NCBI RefSeq assembly: GCF_902167145.1
Contig: NC_050097.1
Location: 42,888,095 to 42,952,094, forward strand
Length of the DNA: 64,000 nucleotides
Direction of reading: 5' to 3'
Source: Zea mays
Taxonomy: Eukaryota > Streptophyta > Magnoliopsida > Poales > Poaceae
This document shows, in pieces, positions 21,736 through 32,848 of the stretch. The notes under the pieces were generated by a model. The model was not told the origin of the DNA. It did no database searches and worked only from the letters and a program-made list of their open reading frames with translations. Each line of letters starts with the position of its first letter. The first letter of the stretch is position 1. The translations under genes and the position numbers were made by a program.

Positions 21736-22842
21736 ATCTCAAAGGCGCTTTATGGGCTCAAGCAAGCCCCAAGAGCATGGTATGAATGCCTGCGAGATTT
21801 TCTTATCACTAATGGCTTCAAAGTCGGTAAAGCCGATCCTACACTCTTTACTAAAACTATTGAAAAAGACTTGTTCATATGCCAAATCTATGTTGATGAT
21901 ATCATATTTGGGTCTACTAACTAGTCTACTTGTGAAGAGTTTAGTAGGATTATGGTTCAAAAATTCGAGATGTATATGATGGGGGAGTTGAGATATTTCT
22001 TAGGATTTCAAATCAAGCAACTCCAAAATGGCGCCTTCATCAGCCAAACTAAGTACATTCAAGACATTCTTAAGAAGTTTGGAATGAAGGATGGCAAATC
22101 CATCAAGACACCCATGGGAACAAATGGCCATCTCGACCTCGACACAGGAGGTAAATCCGTAGATCAAAAGGTATACCGGTCGATGATAGGATCTTTACTC
22201 TATTTATGTGCATCTCGACTGGACATTATGCTTTCTGTATGCATGTGTGCAAGATTTCAGGCCGATCCTAAGGAAGTTCACCTTAGGGTCGTGAAGAGAA
22301 TCATGAGATATTTAGTTTACACTCCCAAGTTTGGGCTTTGGTACCCCAGGAGATCTACTTTTGATTTAATAGGATATTCCGATGCCGATTGGGCAGGGTG
22401 TAAAATTAATAGAAAGAGCACATCAGGGACTTGTCAGTTTCTGGGGAGATCCCTGGTGTCTTGGGCTTCAAAGAAACAAAACTCCGTAGCTCTTTCTACT
22501 GCCGAAGCCGAATATATTGCCGCAGATCATTGTTGTGCGTAATTACTTTGGATGAGGCAAACCCTTAGGGACTATGGCTACAAATTGAGCAAAGTCCCTC
22601 TCCTATGTGACAATGAGAGTGCAATCCGCATGGTAGATAATCCCGTTGAACATAGCCGCACTAAGCACATAGATATTCGGTATCACTTTCTTAGGGATCA
22701 CCAGCAAAAGGGAGATATCAAAATTGCTCATGTTAACACCCAAAACCAATTAAACAATATCTTTACCAAGCCACTAGACGAGAAAACTTTTAGCAAACTT
22801 AGGAATGAACTAAATATTCTTGATTCTCGCAATTTTGATTGA
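21736..22842 (+). pseudogene. pol: Copia RT/RNase H fragment
   Basis: A single frame from about 21736 to 22842: RT from [17 protein letters not shown] through the catalytic YVDD (21889-21900), connection, and a complete Copia RNase H (SDADWAGC, STAEAEYIA, CDNESA) to the pol end at LDSRNFD. Two in-frame stops break it: TAG 21922-21924 and TAA 22540-22542. Without 5' sequence or promoter it cannot be expressed as pol. Confidence 0.88.
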
Positions 22843-23696
22843 AACATTGCACACATAGCTCATTTATATACCTTTGATCATATCTCTTTCATTTGGTACA
22901 TATACTTATCATTGTACCAAGGCTAAGACTAATGTGTTTTCAAGTATGTTTCTATGCTTAGTCTTAGATTGAAAGGGAAATGGAGTATTCGGCAAAGACA
23001 ACGCTTCCACTCAACTCCATCGTTATTATTTACCTTTTGTCGTTACTCCACCATCTCTCCAATTGGTACAATCTTTCACTCATATTTATTTTATCAATGG
23101 GGGAGAAAATGTCAAGGGCTCCCAAGTTCTCCATTTTTAGCGATTAATGCCAAAGGGGGAGAAAATATTAAGCCCAATGCAAAAGGACCGCACCACCATT
23201 TCAATATTTTCGAAATGAAGATTTAAATTGGTTTTCACAAATGTTTGTTTTCCAATCGATATCAATTGGTATCTATGATTATTAAAATAAGATTTCAAAT
23301 TGGTATCCATTTAAAAAGCCTCTTGAAAGCTAAGGGGAGAATTTCATTCAGGGGGAACTTCTATTTAGTCAAAGGACAAGCATTTGAAACAGGGGGAGAA
23401 ATTCAAATCTTGAAAATGCTTCTTGCAATCTTATTCATATACCTTTGACTATTAGCAAAAGATTTTGAAAAGATTTTCCAAAAGGATTTGCAAAAACAAA
23501 ATAAGTGGTGCAAATGTGGTCCAAAATGTTAATCAAGAAGAAAGCAATCCATTCACTCATTCATATCTAATAAGACTTTCATATTGGTTTAAATTCCAAG
23601 TAACCTATGTACTTACCATTTGCAAACTAGTTCATTTCTGCACTTTATATATTTGCTTTGGTTTGTGTTGGCATCAATCACCAAAAAGGGGGAGAT
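22843..23696 (+). other. Sirevirus 3' non-coding region with repeated polypurine tracts
   Basis: No ORF. Purine tracts of GGGGGAG type recur at about 23098, 23154, 23333, 23391 and the one used at 23682-23696, which abuts the LTR. Multiple PPT-like copies here are a Sirevirus habit. Confidence 0.7.
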
Positions 23697-24895
23697 TGAA
23701 AGGGATATAGGGTTAACCTTTTCCCACAATTAATTTTGGTGGTTGAATGCCCTACACAAATATATGGACTAACTAGTTTGCTCTAGAATACATGTTCTAC
23801 AGGTGCATAAAGGTTCAACACAAACCAATAAATATTCAAGTTAGGGATCAAATTCAAAGGAGAAAAAGAAACCAAGTGTGTTGTGGTCTGGTGCACCGGA
23901 CAGTATCTGGTGCACCAGGACCATACAGAGTCCAACTAGCCACTCTCGGGTTTCTTCGGGCGCACTCCGCTATAATTCACCCGACTGTTCAGTGCACTAG
24001 CGGAGCAACGGCTAACTCGCGCAACAGTCGACTGCAAAAGAGCACTGACAGTGCTACAGTGAAGAACAGTGTGTGGCAGAGTCAGAGCACAGAGTCAAAG
24101 GCGCACCGGACAATGAATATGAGTTGTCCGGTGTGGCACCGGACTGTCCGGTGCCACAAGAAGTCAACTGCGCCAACGGTCGACTGCTCCCGAACCCTAA
24201 CGGTTGGGTGACGTGGCGGCGCACCGGACAGCCTACAGTGCTTGTTCGGTGGCGCACCGGACTATCCGGTGCGCCCATTGCCAGCAGCCTTCCCCAACGG
24301 CCATTTGGTGGTTGAGGGCTATAAATACCCCCAACCACCACCACACCAAGCACCCAAGCATTCTGAACATTGCATTCAATACAAGAGCAATAAACTCCAC
24401 TTCAAGACACAATCAAAGCAATCGATCCACTCAAAGTCCCCAAATCAACTCTAGTGCATTAGGACTTGTGAGAGGATCTCTTGTGTTCATTTGTTGCTTT
24501 TGTTTGCTTGGCTTGGCCTTCTTTTTCTTTTCAATTCTTACTCTCAAGTGCTTTGTAAGCAAGGCAAGTGACACCAATTGTGTGGTGGTCCTTGCGGGGT
24601 CTAAGTGACCCGTGAGATTAAGGAAGAAGGCTCACTCGATCTAAGTGACCGTTTGAGAGAGGGAAAGGGTTGAAAGTGACTCGGTCTTTGTGACCACCTC
24701 AACGGGGACTAGGTTCTTTAGAACCGAACCTCAGTAAAACAAATCACCGTGTTCACTTGCTTTATTTCTTGGTTGATTTGTTTTCTCCTCTCTCGCGGAC
24801 TCGTTTTAATTCTAACGCCAACCCCGGCTTGTAGTGTGTGCTTAAGTTTATAAATTTCAGGTTTCGCCTATTCACCCCCCTCTAGGCAACTTTCA
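23697..24895 (+). repeat. 3' LTR of truncated Copia (1199 bp)
   Basis: TGAAAGGG...CTTTCA. TATA at 24320-24327 (CTATAAATACC). Upstream of it CACCGGAC/GTCCGGTG half-palindromes recur (about 23886-24270). The leader ends in CACCCCCCTCTAGGCAACTTTCA, the same terminal text as the other Copia LTRs here. Confidence 0.9.
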
Positions 24896-25407
24896 CTTAG
24901 CCCCTTATACAATCTTTTACCCTAGCTGGAGCTGAGTGCTGTCGCCTTCATTTGCTAGACTACTGACAGCTCTAAGCGCTGCCGCCCTCATCTGCTTGCT
25001 GGAGATGGACTACTGACTGCTGTGCTGAGCGTCGCCGCCCTCATCTTCTTGTTGGAGCTGGACTGCTGACTGCTAAGCGCTGTCGCCCTCATCTCTGTTG
25101 CGACCTGTGACCTGTCCCTGCTCTAGCATCTAGGGCGCGGCAATCTGCTCTAGGCTTCCTTCTGCTCTTCCTTCTGCTCTATTTAGAGTTCAGACCGTTC
25201 TCCACTCCCTCCTGCTTTGTTGTTCTTTTGCTGGAACAGAGATGAGTACTTCTGGTAATCCCTCCTCTAGTCTTTTATTCTTTTGCTAGAAACGGAGATG
25301 AGCACTTCTTGAGTTGCTCTTTGCTTGCTGAAGATGAGGATGGGAGCCAACGTAATAATGTAGAAGTCATCTTTCCAGGATCTAGGTTGTCCCAACCTCA
25401 GGGTGAT
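24896..25407. repeat. Unassigned stretch with degenerate short tandem repeats
   Basis: Neither Copia LTR continues here. Four copies of a GTCGCCCTCATCT-like phrase at about 24943, 24983, 25035 and 25084 (40-52 bp apart), then two copies of a TTCTTTTGCT...GAGATGAG unit (25223, 25278; 55 bp apart). No coding region or terminal repeat found. It may be a fragment of another transposon caught between two Copia remnants. Confidence 0.4.
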
Positions 25408-25949
25408 GGCGCAGCCATGTCACCCAACCGTTAGGGTTCGGAGCACGGTTGACCGTTGGAGCTTTGTCTTCTTGCGGTAGCGAACAGTCCGGTGCCACAC
25501 TGAACAGTTTGGTGCCCCTCTGACTTCATTGCTCTGACTTCTGTGTGGAACTGTTGCTCACTGTAGCACTTTGCAGTCGACCGTTGGCGCTGGATAGTCG
25601 TTGCCTATTGACTCACCGAGCAGTCTGGTGGCACACCGGACAGTCCGATGAATTAAAGAGGAGGGTGCCCTTGATTTCCCAAGAGTGGCTAGTTCAGAGT
25701 GTACAGTCCTGGTGCATCGAACACTATCCGGTGGTGCACCAGACAGTCTGGTGCGCCAAATTTCAGCACACTCAAGGTATTGCTTCGGTTCTTGATTGAG
25801 TCCCTAACTTGATTCTTTTATTGGTTTGTGTTGAACCTTATGCACCTGTAAAACATGTATTCTAGACAAACTAGTTAGTCTATAGGTTTGTGTTGGTCAT
25901 TAACCACCAAAACTAATTATAGGAAATGGTTAGGCCAATTTCCCTTTCA
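25408..25949 (-). repeat. 3' LTR of C1, truncated
   Basis: Begins TGAAAGGGAAATTGGCC on the minus strand at 25949, after the polypurine tract. It matches the neighbouring Copia LTR up to the segment CTAACGGTTGGGTGAC, then homology stops near 25408; the TATA and R/U5 half are missing. It contains degenerate CACCGGAC palindromes. Confidence 0.75.
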
Positions 25950-26805
25950 ATCTCCCCCTTTTTGGTGATTGATGCCAACACAAACCAATGCAAAATATAA
26001 AGTGCAAAATTGTAACTAGTTTGCATTTAGAATGTGCATAGGTTACTTGGAGTTAAACCAATTTTAAAATCTTACTGAATATGAATGGATTGGCTTTCTT
26101 TTACTTAACATTTTGGACCACTTTTGCACCACATGTTTGTTTTTGCAAATTCTTTTGGAAAATGTTTTCAATTTCTTTTTGCAAATAGTCAAAGGTATAT
26201 GAATAAAATTGCAAGAAGCATTTTCAAGATTTGAAGATTCTCCCCCTATTTCAAATGTTTTTCCTTTAACTAAACAAAAGCTCCCCCTAAATGGAATTCT
26301 CCCCTTAGCTTTCAAGAGGGTTTTGAAATAGATACCAATTTGAAAATTCACTCTAATTTAAAATTGCCTTGAATACCAATTGAGAAACAAACATTTGTGA
26401 AAATTTTGAAATGGTGGTGTGGTGCAATCCTTTTGCTTTGGGCTTAATATTTTCTCCCCCTTTGGCATTAATCGCCAAAAACAGAGAACGTGAGAGCCCT
26501 CTTGCATTTTCTCCCCCTTTGGGGCCTAACATTTCCTCCCAAATGGTAAAACAAGTATGAGTGAAGGTCATACCATTGAGAGTTTGCGGGGTAACGACTA
26601 AGTTTAAATGATACCGTCAGAGTTGGAGTGGAAGCCTTGTCTTTGCCGAATACTCCATTTCCCTTTCAATCTAAGACTAAGTATAGAAATAGACTTGAAA
26701 GCCCATTAATCTTAGCTTTAGCACAAAAACAATAAGAAATATGCGATTGTACCAAATGAAAGAGACATGACCAAAGGTATATAATATAGTTATGTGTGTA
26801 ATGTT
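25950..26805 (-). other. C1 3' non-coding region with repeated polypurine tracts
   Basis: Minus-strand GGGGGAGA tracts at about 25951-25963 (adjacent to the LTR), 26240, 26283, 26453 and 26510, matching the tail of the truncated plus-strand Copia. No ORF supported. Confidence 0.7.
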
Positions 26806-27389
26806 TCAATAAAAATTCCGAGAATCAAGAATATTTAGTTCATTCCTAAGTTTGCTAAAGGTTTTCTCATCTAATGGCTTGGTAAAGATATCGGCTAATT
26901 GGTTTTGGGTATTAACATAAGCAATTTCGATATCTCCCTTTTGTTGGTGATCCCTCAGAAAGTGATACCGAATATCTATGTGCTTAGTGCGGCTATGTTC
27001 AACGGGATTGTCTGCCATGCGGATTGCACTCTCATTATGACATAGGAGAGGGATCTCCCCAGAAACTGACAAGTCTCTGATGTGCTCTTCCTATCAATTT
27101 TACACCCTGCCCAATTGGCATCAGAATATACTATTAAATCGAAAGTGGATCCCTTGGGATACCAAAGCACAAACTTAGGAGTGTACGCTAAATACCTCAT
27201 GATTCTCTTCACGACCCTAAGGTGAACTTCCTTAGGTTTTGCCTGAAATCTTGCACACATGCATACAAAAGGCATAATATCCGGTCGAGATGCACATAAG
27301 TAGAGTAAAGATCCTATCATCGACCGGTATACCTTTTGATCTACGAATTTACCTCCCGTGTCAAGGTCGAGATGCCCATTGGTTCCCAT
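26806..27389 (-). pseudogene. pol: C1 RNase H, internally deleted
   Basis: Reads MGTNGHLDLDTGG ... RPDIM ... SDANWAGC ... CQFLGRSL, then jumps near 27057 to LLCHNESAIRMADN and runs to the pol end. Compared with 22448-22605 of the plus-strand Copia, about 155 bp with the STAEAEYIA region is missing. Both parent sites contain TCCCT at the junction, so the loss looks like microhomology-mediated deletion. An RNase H acidic residue lies in the lost part. Confidence 0.85.
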
Positions 27390-28291
27390 AAGTAGAGTAA
27401 AGATCCAAACTTCTTAAGTATGTCTTGAATGTACTTTGTTTGGCTGATGAAGGTGCCCCCTAGGAGTTGCTTGATTTGAAATCCTAGGAAATACTTCAAC
27501 TCCCCCATCATTGACATATCGAATTTCTGTATCATTATCCTACTAAACTCTTCACAAGTTGACTTGTTAGTAGACCAAATATAATATCATCAACATAAAT
27601 TTGGCATACAAACAAGTCTTTTGCAACAGTTTTAGTAAAGAGAGTGGGATCGGCTTTACCAACTTTGAAGCCATTAGTGATAAGAAAATCTCGCAGGCAT
27701 TCATACCATGCTCTTGGGAGGTTGCTCAACATAGACCTCTTCCTTGATAGGGCCATTGAGGAAGGCACTCTTCACGTCCATTTGATAAAGCTTGAAGCCA
27801 TAGTATGTAGCATAGGCAAGTAATATATGAATTGACTCAAGCCTAGCTACGGATGCATAAGTTTCATCAAAGTCCAAACCTTCGACTTGTGAATAACCTT
27901 TGGACATAAGTCGGGCCTTGTTTCTTGTCACCACACCATGCTCATCTTGCTTGTTGCGGAATACCCACTTGGTACCTACAACATTTTGATTAGGACGTGG
28001 AACCAAATGCCATACCTCATTCCTCGTGAAGTTGTTGAGCTCCTCTTGCATTACCATCACCCAATCCGGATCTCTTAATGCATCCTCTACCTTGTATGGC
28101 TCAATAGAGGAAACAAAAGAGTAATCCTCACAAAAATGTGCAACTCGAGATCTAGTGGTTACCCCCTTATGAATATCACCAAGGATGGAGTTGACGGGGT
28201 GATCTCGTTGTATTGCTTGGTGGACTCTTGGGTGTGGCGGTCTTTGATCCTTAATTTCTTGATCATCTTCTTTGTTTTCATTATCTTCATC
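27390..28291 (-). pseudogene. pol: C1 reverse transcriptase, rearranged
   Basis: RT N-terminal half (28060 down: [37 protein letters not shown]) is joined near 27715 to [10 protein letters not shown], losing the YGLKQ region. The catalytic YVDD remains (27586-27597). A one-base loss follows it (IIFGLLTS), and near 27390-27406 about 33 bp is replaced by 17 bp copied from 27295-27314. Between 28060 and 28291 an acidic linker has shifted frame. Confidence 0.85.
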
Positions 28292-29507
28292 TCACCCTTG
28301 ATCAATGTCCTCCTCTTGAGGTGGCTCATTGTCTTGATCTTCATTTTCATCCTCTTGAGCTTGATCCTCATCTTGAGTGGGTGGAAATGCTTGCATGGAA
28401 GATGATGGTTGATCTTGTGCTTGTGGAGGCTCTTCGGATTCCTTAGGACACACATCCCGAATGGACATGTTCCTTAGTGCGACGCATGAAGCCTCTTCAT
28501 CATCTAGTTCATCAAGATCAACTTGCTCCACTTGGGAGCCATTAGTCTCATCAAACACAATGTCACAAGAAACCTCAACTAATCTAGTGGATTTATTGAA
28601 GACTCTATATGCCCTTGTGTTTGAGTCATAACCAAGTAAAAAGCCTTCTACAACTTTACGGGCAAATTTAGATTTTCTACCTCTCTTAATAAGAATAAAG
28701 CATTTACTCCCAAAGATTCTAAAGTATGAAACATTGGGCTTTTTACTAGTGAGGAGTTCATACGATGTCTTCTTGAGGATTTGGTGAAGATATAGACAGT
28801 TGATGGAGTAGCAAGCAGTGTTGATTGCTTCCGCCCAAAACTGGTCCGGTGTTTTGTACTCATCAAGCATGGTCCTTGCCATGTCCAGTAGAGTTCTATT
28901 CTTCCTCTCTACTACACCATTTTGTTGAGGTGTGTAGGGAGAAGAGAACTCATGCTTGATGCCTTCATCCTCATGAAATCCTTCAATTTGAGAATTCTTG
29001 AACTCCGTCCCATTGTCGCTTCTTACCTTTTTTATTCTCAATCTGAACTCATTTTGAGCCCATCTCAAGAATCCTTTTAATATATACTGGGTTTGTGATT
29101 TTTTCTGCAAAAAGAACACCCAAGTGAAGCGAGAATAATCATCCATAATAACTAGACAGTACTTACTCCCGCCGATGCTTATATAAGTGATCGGGCCGAA
29201 TATATCCATGTGGAGTAGCTCGAGCGGCCTGTCAGTCGTCATTATGTTCTTGTGTGGATGGTGGACTCTAACATGTTTTCCTGCTTGGCATGCGCTACAA
29301 ATCCTGTCTTTCTCAAAATGAACATTTGTTAGTCCTAAAATTTTCTCTCCATTTAGAAGCTTGTGAAGATTCTTCATTCCAACATGGGCAAGTCGGCGAT
29401 GCCAGAGCCAGCCCATATTAGTCTTAGCAATTAAGCAAGTGTCAAGTTCAGCTTTGTTATCATTAAAATCAACTAAATATAGTTGACCTTCTAACACTCC
29501 CTTAAAT
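28292..29507 (-). pseudogene. pol: C1 integrase segment, frame open but element dead
   Basis: 401 codons open. Zinc-binding H33, H38, C67, C70; catalytic D98, D161 and E197 (35-residue spacing), all present. A long acidic C-terminal extension (EDEDQDNE-type) follows, as in Sirevirus integrase. The N-terminal side continues across the C2 insertion into the protease part at 61485. It would have integrated C1 cDNA; with RT and RNase H broken, only this domain remains readable. Confidence 0.88.
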
Positions 29508-29512
29508 GTTAT
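29508..29512. other. Target-site duplication GTTAT of C2
   Basis: GTTAT at 29508-29512 and again at 61480-61484, flanking C2 exactly. Removing C2 and one copy rejoins the C1 pol frame. Confidence 0.95.
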
Positions 29513-30344
29513 TGAAAGCTCTCTTGTGGGTTTTGGTGTTTGGATGACAACTCAATTAAAGGACTAACAAGTGTGCTAAGTGTTGAACAGGTGCTTAATG
29601 TAAAGCTAACAAGGTTCAACACAAGTGAACAAGTGTGACGGTCCAAGGACTAGATTATGGATAGATAATGGACATCACAAGTAAGATGCACATTGCATAA
29701 AGTGAGACTCGGGTGCGTAGCTCGGAGACAACTGATCAAGCCAAGGATGGAGGCAAGAAGAGCTTCGAGGTACCAAGTGCATGGGAGAAGGTCAAAGAGG
29801 CTGAGGAGCCCAAAGCCAAGGGTGAAGAAGAAGACTTGCAAAGTCAAGGGTGATCAAGTTGAGAAGAGCTATGGCACATAAAGGATCACTACATAAGGAC
29901 GTGACTTACAACCAATGAGGAAACATCTATAGTTATGTGGAGTGAGTCACAAGGCTCAAGATCAAGCTCTAAGAAGGAGAACAAAGTCACTAGAAGGAGA
30001 ACAAATGTCAAAATCAGAACTGGAAGCAGCCCAAAAGAGCTAAGTGCACTTTAACTTTTAGTTCGGGTTGTTCCTATGTTTGGAGATATTCTATGTGACC
30101 TTTGCAGGATGTTGGAGCTCAGAAATGATAATCTAGATCAAGTCAAGCTGACTTGATGATTTATGAGTCCAATATCAATCTTAAGCATGTCAAAGTGCTA
30201 GAGAAGTGAAGATCCAAGAGAAGGTATGATTCTAGACTTAGTACATTGGTTTTTGTGTACTAACATATTTGTCTAAGTGCTAGAATCAGAGAAAATTTAA
30301 TTGGAAAAGACTTGGCTCGAGCAGCCAAGACTCTGCTCAGTCTG

Positions 30345-30790
30345 GGTGCACCGGACTGTCCGGTGGTGCACCGGACAATGTTCGGTGCGCTAGGCTGGCG
30401 TCTGGTCAACTGGCTGCTCTCGGGTCTCGACGGCGGCATACGACTATAAATTACCAGACTGTCCGGTGGTGCACCAGACAGCGTCCGGTGAGTCGGCTGC
30501 GGCGAAGTCGCCGCTCTCGGGAACCAAGTCAACAGCGTACGGCTATAATTCACCGGACTGTCCGGTGAGCCAACGGTCGGGCGCGCCAACGGTCGGCCGC
30601 GCAATCCGCGCGTGACGCGTGGCCGAGCCAACGGTCAGATGGGGGCACCGGACTGTCCGGTGTGCACCGGACAGTGTCCGATGCGCCAACGGCTCCTAGT
30701 CTGCAACGGTCGACTGCACCAAGTTTGGAAGGAGATCCGCACCAGACCGTGAATAGTGGATGTCTGGTGGTGCACCGGACTGTCCGGTGC
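30345..30790. repeat. CACCGGAC/GTCCGGTG palindrome cluster, C2 5' LTR
   Basis: Perfect or near-perfect 17-bp palindromes at about 30351, 30549, 30649 and 30773, and partial ones at 30376, 30460, 30480 and 30672, all upstream of the TATA box. Equivalent clusters: 60264-60735 (C2 3' LTR), 62461-62965 (C3), 23886-24270 (truncated Copia). Confidence 0.85.
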
Positions 30791-31099
30791 GCCACCCGAT
30801 AGAAGGCAAGATTTGCCTTCCTGGATTGCTTCCAACGGCTCCTAGTCCCCTTGGGCCTATAAAAGGGACCTCTAGACGCCTCAAACAAAATAGAAGTGCA
30901 GGCAACAAGTGTAGACATCACTCGGATCAATTCTCTCTCTCCCTCTCGTGTATATCTCTCTAGTTTGTGTAGAGGCAAAGATATAAGTCTTGAGAGAGTG
31001 GAGAGGTGCTGCTAAGGGCTAGAGCAAGGTCTTGAGCATATCGTTACTCTGCTGGAGTGCTGCCAAGAAGATTGTAAGCAGCCGCGGTTTCATTGTAAC

Positions 31100-31722
31100 T
31101 GTTGGGGACTTGTTCTCAAATGCTATGAATTAGGAACAAGGCAACATAAAATGTTAGATGTTAAAGCCCTTCGTCCGCTGAAGCATTATTTCCCCAAGGA
31201 TTTAATGAGCTTCGGACGAAGGTTATGAATAATATATCACAAAGGTCGCACCTTCGTGATCAAAGATAAAACAATGCGAAATGAAATATAAAATATAAAA
31301 CGTTATAGAATACCAAGAATAAATAACATTATTCATTTATTTTATAATGTGAACTTAAATATTAAAATATAATATTTAGGTACATTTATACCTTCGTCTT
31401 GGCAGAAAACAATAATTCCAGAGTAATGCGTTAGCAATTACAAGATTGCGTGAACAGTAAAGGAGTACTGTTCATCTATTTATAGGCACAGGACGCAGTC
31501 TGTAAGAAATTACAATCATGCCCCTCACAGAAGATCACAATTATGACTCAGACCCTTATGGACTAAAAAGTCATTCCATCTTTAAGTCGGTTCGATCCTT
31601 CGTCTTTGGATACGTTATAGTATCGAAGCTTCATGAGCGGTAGCTTCGGTATCACGTATAAACAGATTTGCCGAAGGTGTTTCTTCCTGCAGGACCTTCG
31701 GCGACGAAGCATGGTCCCAACA
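31100..31722 (+). mobile_element. Solo LTR (623 bp), cinful/zeon-like
   Basis: TGTTGGGGACTTG...GGTCCCAACA with inverted ends, flanked by GTAAC at 31095-31099 and 31723-31727. The empty site is seen in the C2 3' LTR (GTAAC followed directly by CATCTC at 61034). A TATTTATAGG promoter-like box lies near 31477. The start resembles the maize cinful/zeon LTR (memory). It is the product of LTR-LTR recombination of a former full element. Confidence 0.88.
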
Positions 31723-32172
31723 GTAACCATCTCAACATAGTGGAAGGCTCTACCTGTCAGATTGACAGATTTGAGCAAATGGAGGAAGAAGTTGAAATAG
31801 ACTCCAAGCCCAGGTGTGGCTAACTCCAACGAGGACTAGGCAAGCATTTCAGGCTTGGCCGAACCTCGGGATAAATTCATGTGTCCACATGCTCTGCTCT
31901 GTGTCGTGTGCTGATTCCCTGTCTTATTCAGTTCTTACATCTGCACTTCACTACTTACTTGTGGTACTAGCCTTCTTTGAAGTGCAGGATATTCTTAAGA
32001 CAGGAATTTCAAATCCGCTGCAACCTACTTGAAGGGTCCTTCACTCCACTGCGTTCTAGTCTTTGAGTAGAGTAAGAATTTAAGTTTTAAAGTGATAATT
32101 TTTATTCGCCTATTCACCCCCCCCTTCTAGGCGACATCCAGATCCTGTTCCCGGGCAAAGGGAACTTTCAAT

Positions 32173-32184
32173 TGGTATCAGAGC
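32173..32184 (+). other. Primer-binding site of C2 (initiator tRNA-Met)
   Basis: TGGTATCAGAGC, two bases after the 5' LTR. Confidence 0.93.
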
Positions 32185-32218
32185 TAGGCCTCTCCAGTGT
32201 GGGCTTAGCCATCCGGAG

Positions 32219-32848
32219 ATGACGATGTCGTCACAAGAGGTAACTGTAGAACTTCTTCTAGGCGATGGCTCTAATTATAAATCTTGGTCTGTCTCTATTT
32301 ATAATGCCTTCATGAGTGTTGATCCTGATTTAAGACAAATCTTTAGTAGAAGTATTTTTCCCTCTGATATTAGTAAAAAACCCTCTAATGCTGAACTAAG
32401 ATGTTTATCTCTCAATCATCGTGCTTGCAACATCTTAGTTGACTCTCTTTCTAGAAGTGCTTATTTTGCCATCATGAGTAGTGATAGTGATTTATTTGTT
32501 GATGCTCATGATTTATGGAATAAAATTGAAGTAAAATATTCTGTGGCAAATTGTGATGCTCCTACTCCCTATATTGCTTGTGATACTAACCCTTCAAAGG
32601 GAGAAGAAAAGCGTTGGCCACCAAACGATGAATCTACCTCACCGAAAGGTTTGTCTTCCACTAGTTATAAATGTCTTATTGCTAACGACGATAGTGGAGA
32701 CAAAAGCAATGATGAGGAGTCTACATCATCACAAGGTACATTTCCCTATATTGCTTCCACTAACAATAGTGACAGGGAAAATGAGATCGACGATGTAGAA
32801 GAAGGAGATTCGTCGTTTCTACATCCATCTCAACAAAGAGGACAAAGC
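32219..32848 (+). pseudogene. gag: C2 gag, N-terminal part
   Basis: ATG at 32219, 34 bp after the primer site. 210 codons: GDGSNYKSWSVSIYNAF is the start of a Copia gag (UBN2-type) domain, followed by DLWNKIEVKYS and a Ser/Asp-rich linker. It is cut at 32848 by the array. The frame here is one base off that of the C-terminal part, so a small indel occurred upstream of the insertion (about 32770-32840) and C2 gag was already broken or broke later. Confidence 0.85.
32844..32848. other. Target-site duplication AAAGC of the array
   Basis: AAAGC at 32844-32848 and 56140-56144, inside C2 gag. Confidence 0.95.

Larger units (their letters stand above)
21736..24895 (+). mobile_element. 5'-truncated Opie/Ji-like Copia (Sirevirus)
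   Basis: Only the 3' third survives: the RT C-terminal half, RNase H, a non-coding tail with repeated polypurine tracts, and a 1.2-kb LTR. The 5' edge falls inside RT (KALYGLKQAP) and abuts the older LTR with no LTR end or duplication, so the rest was lost by deletion or rearrangement. LTR start TGAAAGGGATATAGGG and domain sequence match the Opie/Ji group from memory. Confidence 0.8.
29513..32170 (+). repeat. C2 5' LTR (about 2.0 kb plus 628 bp insertion)
   Basis: TGAAAGCTCTCTTGTGG...GAACTTTCA. TATA 30858-30864 (CCTATAAAAGGG). CACCGGACTGTCCGGTG palindromes cluster at 30345-30790. Interrupted at 31100-31722 by a solo LTR that the 3' LTR lacks. Confidence 0.92.

Noticed and set aside
24896..25407. 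Host gene fragment
   Set aside because: No sustained open frame, no splice-site pattern, and internal tandem repeats.
30260..30978. Arg/Pro/Ser-rich ORFs in C2 and C3 LTRs (also 60236-60917 and 62383-63147)
   Set aside because: Produced by repeated CACCGGAC palindromes read in frame; no protein family.
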